DNA of 64,000 bases from assembly GCA_033063855.1 (NCBI GenBank), contig CP093831.1, forward strand, positions 10,230,001 through 10,294,000, written 5' to 3'. The translations under genes and the position numbers were made by a program. Positions 56,958-64,000 of this stretch are shown here, piece after piece. Origin of the DNA: Smittia aterrima (taxonomy: Eukaryota > Arthropoda > Insecta > Diptera > Chironomidae). The notes under the pieces were generated by a model. That model was given only the letters and a program-made list of their open reading frames with translations. It ran no database searches and was not told the origin of the DNA. The stretch's first letter is position 1. Each line of letters starts with the position of its first letter.

Positions 56958-59900
56958 GGCTCGAATTCACTTTTATTGACATTAAACTAGCTCTACTCAA
57001 TAAAAATATATTTTCAAGAAATATAAGACAAACAAAAGGATTTTTCGAAATTAAAGCGTAGGGGACTAGGGCGAGGGGACCAAACTATGTCGTCGAAACT
57101 GAATTTTTTTGAACAAATTAGACAACGGACAATTTTCAAGGACAAACTTGATTAGCTCATTTAACTCATAAAACTCTGTTACTCTATTAAATCGTTTTAT
57201 GAGCAGTAGCGAGAAATGTAATTAAATTAAGTTCAATGCTTCTCACACTTCGAAACCGTAGAGAGTAAATTTAAGTTTAGAGCTTTTCCATTTTCCTCAC
57301 GTTTCGCAGCATAAAAATTGAATTGATGTCCACATAGATTGTACACTTCATGCATGTAAAATAAAATAATTTCAGGAGACCTCGCAACCGAAGTGGGAAA
57401 ACCGCAGAAGCCTCGACTAATAAACAAAGCGAGCTCGAGATGAGTTGACGTTGAAAATCATAATGAAATCTCATCTGAAATGCAGTGTCAGTAAGAACGA
57501 GTTTTTCATTTCGAATAAAAATTGCCTTCACCAAGCAAATCGTGACTTTCCTCTTCGCGAGCCAACGAAATTAACATCACATCTCTTCTTTCCCTAGAAA
57601 GCAAATTCATAATTTTCAAGATTTTTGTTTGTCTTGGAAATTTTATTTGAGAGAAACTCATAACTTAAGATTTTCTCGACTGAGTTGAAGTTCATAGAAA
57701 AACTTTTTAACTTTCCAAGAAGCAAATCTCGTTTCTCTGTCAGAATGATTCCACCTACGGGCAAACACATGCTAGGAAAAGTTTCTCTTAATAATTTTCA
57801 ACCCTCATCCGTAATAGATCAGTTTTCAATGCACTTCAGTTACGAGAATAATAAACAATGAACATCAGAATATTATTGCTGCAACTAACGGGAACTTTCT
57901 GTTCATGATGACGTAAAACTTATTATTTCTTCTCAGAACTAGATTGCACTTTAATACATAAATCTCAGTGACATTCAACAAAATTATGTTTTGGTCCATT
58001 AATGTATTATTTAGAAGGCCCAGGAGAAAGCCTCGGAGATCAGGATTTGTCGCACGATTGCCTAATAAATTTTAACGATACGAGGATGGATCCCTTGCGA
58101 AATGCTTATGTTGCCATGTGGTGAGCCTGCGATTGTTATTCCATAAAATGAATGTGTTTTTGTTATCTAGATGGCAAAAGGCTGAGTTGCGATGATGTCC
58201 TCCGACAAAATGTTTCTGGCATCAGGTGGTGAAACAACATCGAAGCTTCTCGTAATATTTAAGATTTGGAAATGTGAAGATACAATCCGCAGGCTGTAAT
58301 GAATATATTAATCATTGTCGATGAGAGCTCCTTTGATGTGCTAATTTGATGTTCTCAAGCTCCTATTCTCATCGCCCTTCGACTAAATTGATGATCAAAT
58401 TACATTGAGCAAGGGCTTACCTTCAGTAATTCTATGTCATCATGATGTAAACTGATTTGGAAATCATATGAATATCTCGTCTGTGAGTTTTCTCTTTTTC
58501 TCTTCTGCTCACATCTTCGCAATTCCTTTCAATTTCATGGTCGGAGAAGAATATTCACAAATCTACATAGCGAAAGGAAATAAGCTTTTTCGGCTGGTTG
58601 TCAGGTTTTTCCGGAGTGATGGAAGCTGTCCCACCGAAAGTCACGAATGAAAGGTCTTCCCCATAGAAAAGAAAGTCTGATTTCGGCAGACAACGCAACC
58701 TCACGTTCCAACTTTCTTTAGCTTCTCATAGATAGTAGATAAATTTTCTCTTGCTTTTTGTAACGAAACTAATCGATGTGATCTGCTGTACGAACATCTT
58801 ATCGCTTGATCTCACATGCACACTTTGAAATGGGAGCATGGACACGACTAACGATGGAAAATCAGCAACCTTCAAGTATTCACACGCTGCGTGAAAGGGT
58901 TTTCTTTCTCTTAAAGCAGAGTCACTCAAATAGAAATGCTCGACACAATTACGCCGGGGGAACTCGTAATTTACTTGACTGATGACTCGATTAGCAGGAT
59001 TTCTCTATTCCCACTTGACATGATTTCTGTTCAATCAAGATGCTCGATTGTGGGAGAAACATCGATTTTGCATTACTTGCTCGTCGTTCTTAAAGTATTC
59101 CACAAAAGCTAACGAACGTAACCAATTTCTTGTCTTCTTCCTGCGACACCAACTGTAGAGCTTCATTAGAGCTTTTCATCTCTTGAGATCAACAAATTGT
59201 ATCAATTGTATCGAGTTCCATTTCAACAAGCTCTGACAAAGCCGAAAAACAAACTCAATCGAAACACGACCGCGATACTTTCGATTATAATCTTTGATCT
59301 CTTCCTTTACGACAGCAATCGTGCGGTTTAACGAAAGTCTTTGAATTTCAATCGAGCTGACGATGCGTTTTCCTTTTTGTTTGAAGTAGATGAAATTGAG
59401 AATATTTTTTAAGAGAGAGAAGAGAGTTTCTCAGTCTCAGAGAAATTCTGAGGAGCTTTCTACATCTCAGAGAAAGCTTTTTGTATCATTGCAAAAGCTT
59501 TTCTCTCTCCGGAATTATTCAAGATCGAAAACATAACTGGTCGAAAGCGAAATTCTATCATGGAAAGTGCTATGAAGCTTTTTTCTTGTGATATTTTGTC
59601 ATCATTTCAAATGAATTATTATTTCAATAATTTTTCCAACAATAAAGAGATTGAACAACGTTAGCGAAATCTTTTAAGTTTAATTAAGATAAGACTGAAG
59701 TTTGCCAACTGATGCTAGGATGAGTCCCATCTGTGTGTGGTCCCATCTGTGAGTCCCCTGGCATATCAATGATCATTGGATGTTTAGTTTTTGGATCAAC
59801 TTCAGTAACTGAAGTTCAGTTGAAAAATGGTTTTTTGTTCTCACGAGTTCATTGACCATCGGATTGTTTGCCATGCTTCGTCATAAACAACTTGGTTTAT

Positions 59901-60095
59901 GATCCTCATATTTTCATCCAAAATGCAAGCATCGATAAACTTTATATTCAGTTTGTGACCAGTCGTGTTGAAGCGATTTTGAAACTGATGCATAAGAATC
60001 TGCGAGTCGTGTGTGTTTGCCGACTAATGCTATTGTGACTTCTTTTGTCAAGTTATCAACTCGACTAGGCCGGAGATAACACCGTGCGATCTAGT
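56958..60095. other. Intergenic, no gene seen
   Basis: Upstream flank of CEP162 on its left end; the rest is AT-rich with only short open frames lacking domains or splice continuity. A short inverted and purine-rich area with repeated CTCAGAGAAA occurs near 59420-59480. Nothing supportable as a gene. Confidence 0.5.
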
Positions 60096-62133
60096 TAAAT
60101 ATTTAAATTATCCATGATCTTTATTGATGTGAATCAATCCAGTCGCTAAAACTTTAAGTCGCTTATTAAAGGCCTAATAATTATTACTTTTATATAGAAT
60201 GTAGAATGTAAAAGCTGCGCTCATATTAAATCAGTTTAAAATTTTCCCATGAAATTTCCGAATCCCTCATTTATCGATGGGAATCAATCCAGTCGCAAAA
60301 GCGTCAAGCCGCTTATACCACCTTATAATTATTTTTTTATATAGAATGTAAAAGCTGCACTCTTAGAAGCTTTCAAAGAGAATCGGAAATTTCCTGGGAA
60401 AATTTTAAACTGATTTATTATGAGCGGTGCAGTGATCGGGTCACGCCATCGAATTGAAATATGTGTCGTCTATTTTCCTGACCATCACAAAACGGAGTTT
60501 TATTGCAATCAGTCAGCAGTGAAACTTCAAACTGAAAAGATGAAAATTGTCGATTTCTACAAAAGTGCAGTGAAATATTTCGAGAACCCGGAGGTTTACA
60601 CGGAATCAGTGTCAAGGTTTCTTTTGCTTTGTCTCGAGATTTTGTCGCCAACAAAAATCCGAGATGGAAAGACAAAGATTTCAGGATTGTAAAGCTCTCG
60701 TTTCTGATATCGTTAAATTTATTTAAAAATATTTTTATTCAGGTTCGTTGCTATGCTTGCAAGTATGATGGGAATTTGTATTCTCTCGTTGACTTTCACT
60801 GTCAATGAATACAAATCTTCGAGCTTGATTAGCTTATCAGAAAATCTTGGAATATTCAGTAAGATTTCGATAGTATTTCAATTCGATTTAATCTCTAAAA
60901 TATTTATTTCCAGCGAGTGTGCTGAAAGGTGTTTTTTATTTGATTTACATCGCTTTGGTTTTCAACGACCTCTCACAGTTGGTGGAACAACTGATAAATG
61001 AAAAGTGAAAAAGGATTAAAAGCCTTGAAAGTCTTTTTATATTTAAAATATTTTTTCACAGAAAAGCGCAAAAAGATGAGCTTACGTTCAACTATGGCAA
61101 AGAAGAATTCATTGGAATCCTACTTCTCGACATCTCAACGATTTTTGCAGTCTTTTTCAGGGTTATCAGCGTTATCTTCTTCAAAATGAATGAAAACAAT
61201 CTGCCGTTCAACTTTCGTCTAACTTTCTTGACGCTGGAATCTGCTGCAATTGAATGGACAATTAATTACGTTCTTCAAATAACTTTGTTGATGTTCGCTT
61301 CGCTGGGCTTCTTGACACTCTTGCCTGTGATCTTTCTTCTAATGAATCATTCATGCTGGAAGATCGATCAAATGATTTTGCTCCTAACCAATTGGAATAA
61401 CGCTGAAAATGAGGACGATGCATCAGAGTTCATCAAATCAGTTGTGGAAAAAAGTTGTGACTTTCTTGGCTACATGAATCGGACTCAAATGCTTCTAAAA
61501 GGTTTCTTCTTCATTGAGATCTTTACTCCGTCTATAAATTTTTGCATGAACTTCTTTGTCATCCTGTCTGATCCTCCCGGCAATATTCTTAATTTCGCAA
61601 TGATTGGTGTTCTATTTGCGCAAGCTTTCATAGTTTGCTGGCTCGGAAATCGATTAATTGTCCGAATTGATGCTTTCACTGCGGCCATTTATGACGTCAA
61701 GTGGTACAAGTTTGCACCAACCGACAGGAAAAGTTTACAAATCTTGTTGATGATGTCGCAAAACATTCGAGGATACAACGGAATATTTCACGAAGTCAAC
61801 ATGGAAACTTTTCAAAAGGTAAAAACTTTGAAGGCATAAAACTTAAATAAAAAGTTACTTAAATATATTTTTCAGATTTTGGAATTCGCTTATACGTACT
61901 TGATGTTCATGAAATCGATTAACTTACCAGCATAAAGAAATTTGTTTCAATTATTTACACGTGCAGATTTTTCGTTCGGTGTCTTTTACAAATTTTTCTA
62001 GTAATGTTCATTAGAAAATAAGAAAACTTAGATCTAAGTTGTTAGCAATTTATTATGTCTCTTTGTTAATTTCTGATTTGAGTCACAATAAATGTTCTCA
62101 AGATATTTGTCTCTGGCACTCAATAAGCTGATT
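60096..62133 (+). repeat. Receptor duplication unit 3
   Basis: Begins with the same AAATATTTAAATTATCCA landmark as units 1 and 2, carries the CGTCAAATCGCTTA-type repeats, the GAGCGGTGCAGTGATC upstream landmark, the receptor gene and the same 3' flank (TTCTCAAGATATTTGTCTCT). It is separated from units 1 and 2 by CEP162 and the carboxypeptidase, so duplication was followed by separation, or the copy was inserted at a distance. Confidence 0.7.
60540..61935 (+). CDS. Odorant receptor (7tm_6), copy 3
   Basis: Exons 60540-60688, 60743-60858, 60914-61004, 61062-61818 and 61876-61935 have exactly the same lengths as in copy 1 (149, 116, 91, 757, 60) and give 390 aa. The exon 3 donor is AA|GTGAAA instead of AG|GTGACC, so Arg becomes Lys at the junction. 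Amino-acid differences from copy 1 cluster in the loop and membrane region following N-Y-G-K-E-E-F and in L-L-M-F-A-S-L-G-F, where ligand selectivity could change. The C-terminal signature and I-L-E-F-A-Y-T-Y-L-M-F-M-K are intact. It is expected to be functional. Confidence 0.88.
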
Positions 62134-63137
62134 TTTTATTTTTGACTTGATAAAGGCTATTCTTATTTTAGTCCAACTAACTAAACTACCACCTTCCCAC
62201 ATCTGACTCCTTTAAGGATCAATTTTTTTTTGAACGATCAGCATTGTGAATGTGGCATTTGAGTATTACAAGCAAGAAAAAAAAGATGTTTTCTTTAAAT
62301 TTCTTGAGACAGCAAGGATCGAAGATTACAAAGATTCCTTCACAATCGACGATTTTATTTCCAGAGTTGCTTCTCGAATTTCCCTGGATTGACAAGATGA
62401 TAGAAAGATACATTTTTAGATACCTGCACCTCTTTAAGAGAGAAAAAAGGAAAAACAATACAAAGAAAGAAAACAATCCATTTTACGTTAGTAATAATAT
62501 ATTTGATGGCTGAAACATTATCCTCCATAAAACATTAAATTGTGTCCCTTTGTTACTGACACTATCAACAAATGGCTTGTGATCAAAGATTCTATTAAAG
62601 AATGCCCGCATTGCCGATGTCTATTCAAACTCCACGCTATGAAACATTCAAGAAATCTGATAATCTTTCTAGAGAAAGAACCCAACACGCAACCTGAAAA
62701 TTAATCAAATTAAAAAAAGCTTTCAATCGAAATTTGGTTTCAACACAATTTTCTTTTTATTTCCTTTTCCTTTCAGATAATCAAACAACTCACGTAATCC
62801 AACATGAAAGAGATCGAACATTCCGAATGTGTTAAGGGCAAAGGGATCATGACCTAATGGACTATTTTATGTTACAAATCAGGTTTCATTTTAATTAAAA
62901 TCGCTTTGTCTTGATCTTCATCTTAAATGACTAAAGTTAACAATCTACAGACACTAAATTTTTAGTTCGATTGGAATGTCGTGGAGTAGTCTTAAGAGGA
63001 TGATATTTCATTATCCTTATCACTAAAAAAGGGTTTCAAAAACGGGTTTTTTCATCATCAGCTACAAATGGTGCATCTAAGTTGATTCTCGCTGCAAACG
63101 CAAATCTTATTTTCTTGTAAACGTCTCGCTTGACTTT
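61936..63137. other. Intergenic, no gene seen
   Basis: It starts with the receptor 3' flank. An 87-codon ATG frame at 62250-62513 is Lys-rich with no family resemblance and is probably chance. The remainder likely includes the 3' UTR of the leftward membrane-protein gene. Confidence 0.45.
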
Positions 63138-64000
63138 TTAGAGCTTTGTATGTTTCACGCTGTCCGTCCAATAGTTCTGTATCGTCATTGCTTCCAGAGA
63201 GTTGAGGAATGAATCGTTGTCAAGACTATAAAGCTCATCAGAATTATCCTAAAGAAGAAAAAAAAATTATTTTAAAAGATAGTTGAGAGGTTAATCGGCT
63301 TACTCTTATAGAACTCTCATCGATATATCCGCTCGAGTCTGGTTCACTGAGTGTTTGTGGTTTGTTCAAGAAGCGACGACGATAAACGTAAACGAACATG
63401 ATGCTAAATGCTGACAATGATCCGATGATTCCTACGCACATCAATGAGATGATGCCTGCATTCATTTTGATGCCACCGTTGTCCTCGTCAGTGTCAAACA
63501 AAGCTTCGGATGACAGTCGTTCGTCGGCAGCTGGCTCGTTACGGTTAACTTGGAGCGCTGACCTTGAACTGATGTTGTTTACGATCTTTACTTCTTCGCT
63601 ATAGCCCAATAAGCCCTTCGACTTCCGCTCTGAGGGCTCTGATACTTCAGTCACATTTGCTTCGTCTGTCATCACGATTTCAACTGTGTCATTGGTGTCG
63701 TTTTGATTTGATTCTGTTACATCTGAGTTCGATAAGTCTAAAGATTTCACTGACAAGATATGTTCATCAGACGGAACATCTTCCACCTTGTCCACTTTGA
63801 TAAGTTTTGTTCTTTTAGTTGCCGCTGTTTTGTCGTCACTGAAATGAAAGAAATTAAAGTTTTTGTTGAAGTTGTGAAAAGTATTTTCAAACCTTTCTGA
63901 CTCATTCGATTCTGTGACGCTGCTTAGGACGGTTGTCGCAGTATTTGATGAATTGCTTGTACTATTTACAACGTTTGGCAGACTCAATGACGAAGCTACT
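63138..64000 (-). CDS. C-terminal part of a single-pass membrane protein, runs off the window
   Basis: Minus-strand exons 64000(partial)-63893, 63838-63304 and 63248-63138. The visible extracellular part is Ser/Thr/Asn-rich with many N-x-S/T sites (N-S-T, N-S-S, N-E-S, N-D-T, N-V-T) and acidic stretches. A transmembrane helix follows (I-I-S-L-M-C-V-G-I-I-G-S-L-S-A-F-S-I-M-F-V-Y-V-Y), then a basic stop-transfer R-R-R. The cytoplasmic tail of about 65 residues reads S-G-Y-I-D-E-S-S-I-R|D-N-S-D-E-L-Y-S-L and ends Y-W-T-D-S-V-K-H-T-K-L. The tail looks like a conserved signalling or sorting tail. I do not recognise the family; the missing N-terminal exons lie beyond position 64000. Confidence 0.75.

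Noticed and set aside
59395..59510. CTCAGAGAAA-rich stretch as a microsatellite or regulatory array
   Set aside because: The repetition is irregular and short, no more than expected in purine-rich local sequence.
62250..62513. 87-codon Lys-rich ATG frame after receptor copy 3
   Set aside because: No family resemblance, no promoter and A-rich composition typical of chance frames here.

Overview
The window looks like nuclear DNA of a dipteran insect, probably a nematoceran midge or mosquito relative. The reasons are AT-rich DNA, introns mostly 48-60 bp long with GT-AG (a few GC-AG) borders, a tandem cluster of small secreted DUF1091-like proteins (a fly-specific family), secreted LRR proteins of the nematoceran type, and odorant receptors of the insect 7tm_6 class. 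The species assignment is inference. I saw no bacterial genes, CRISPR array, rRNA or convincing tRNA.

Layout. 1-1878: nothing recognised. 1879-8181: seven small secreted-protein genes (182-186 aa, two of 177 aa), six on one exon plan and one (5579-6232) a clear DUF1091 member; they show intron loss, a GC-AG intron, a stray exon copy and a head-to-head inverted pair. 8213-9208: secreted LRR protein. 9596-10512 and 10692-12017: NSE3/MAGE and WDR18, divergent from a 179-bp shared promoter. 12018-20254: about 8 kb without coding sequence, likely upstream or intronic to the next gene. 20255-28486: a multi-exon RGK-family GTPase. 28487-36257: a second non-coding stretch. 36258-37880: ING3 (minus strand). 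38075-38281: small ORF. 38576-40207: nine-finger C2H2 protein. 40306-41682: intronless, degenerate pyruvate kinase. 42205-44118: signal-peptide protein made largely of a 42-residue Arg/Asp/Ser/Glu repeat. 44347-46114: a small ORF and partial BTB and LRR genes.

46496-51560 and 60096-62133: three copies of one odorant receptor unit. Copy 2 has lost its start and carries a 961-bp foldback element with an 8-bp target duplication in intron 1. Between copies 2 and 3 lies CEP162 (52094-56957, minus), whose large intron holds a complete B-type metallocarboxypeptidase on the opposite strand. 63138-64000: 3' part of a single-pass membrane protein that runs off the window.

The housekeeping genes (NSE3, WDR18, ING3, CEP162) have canonical structures and serve as anchors. 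The lineage-specific material (secreted cluster, LRR/BTB remnants, receptors, repeat protein, pyruvate kinase paralogue) shows recent duplication and decay. All gene models were built by hand from splice signals, frame continuity and comparison between paralogues; no transcript or database evidence was available.
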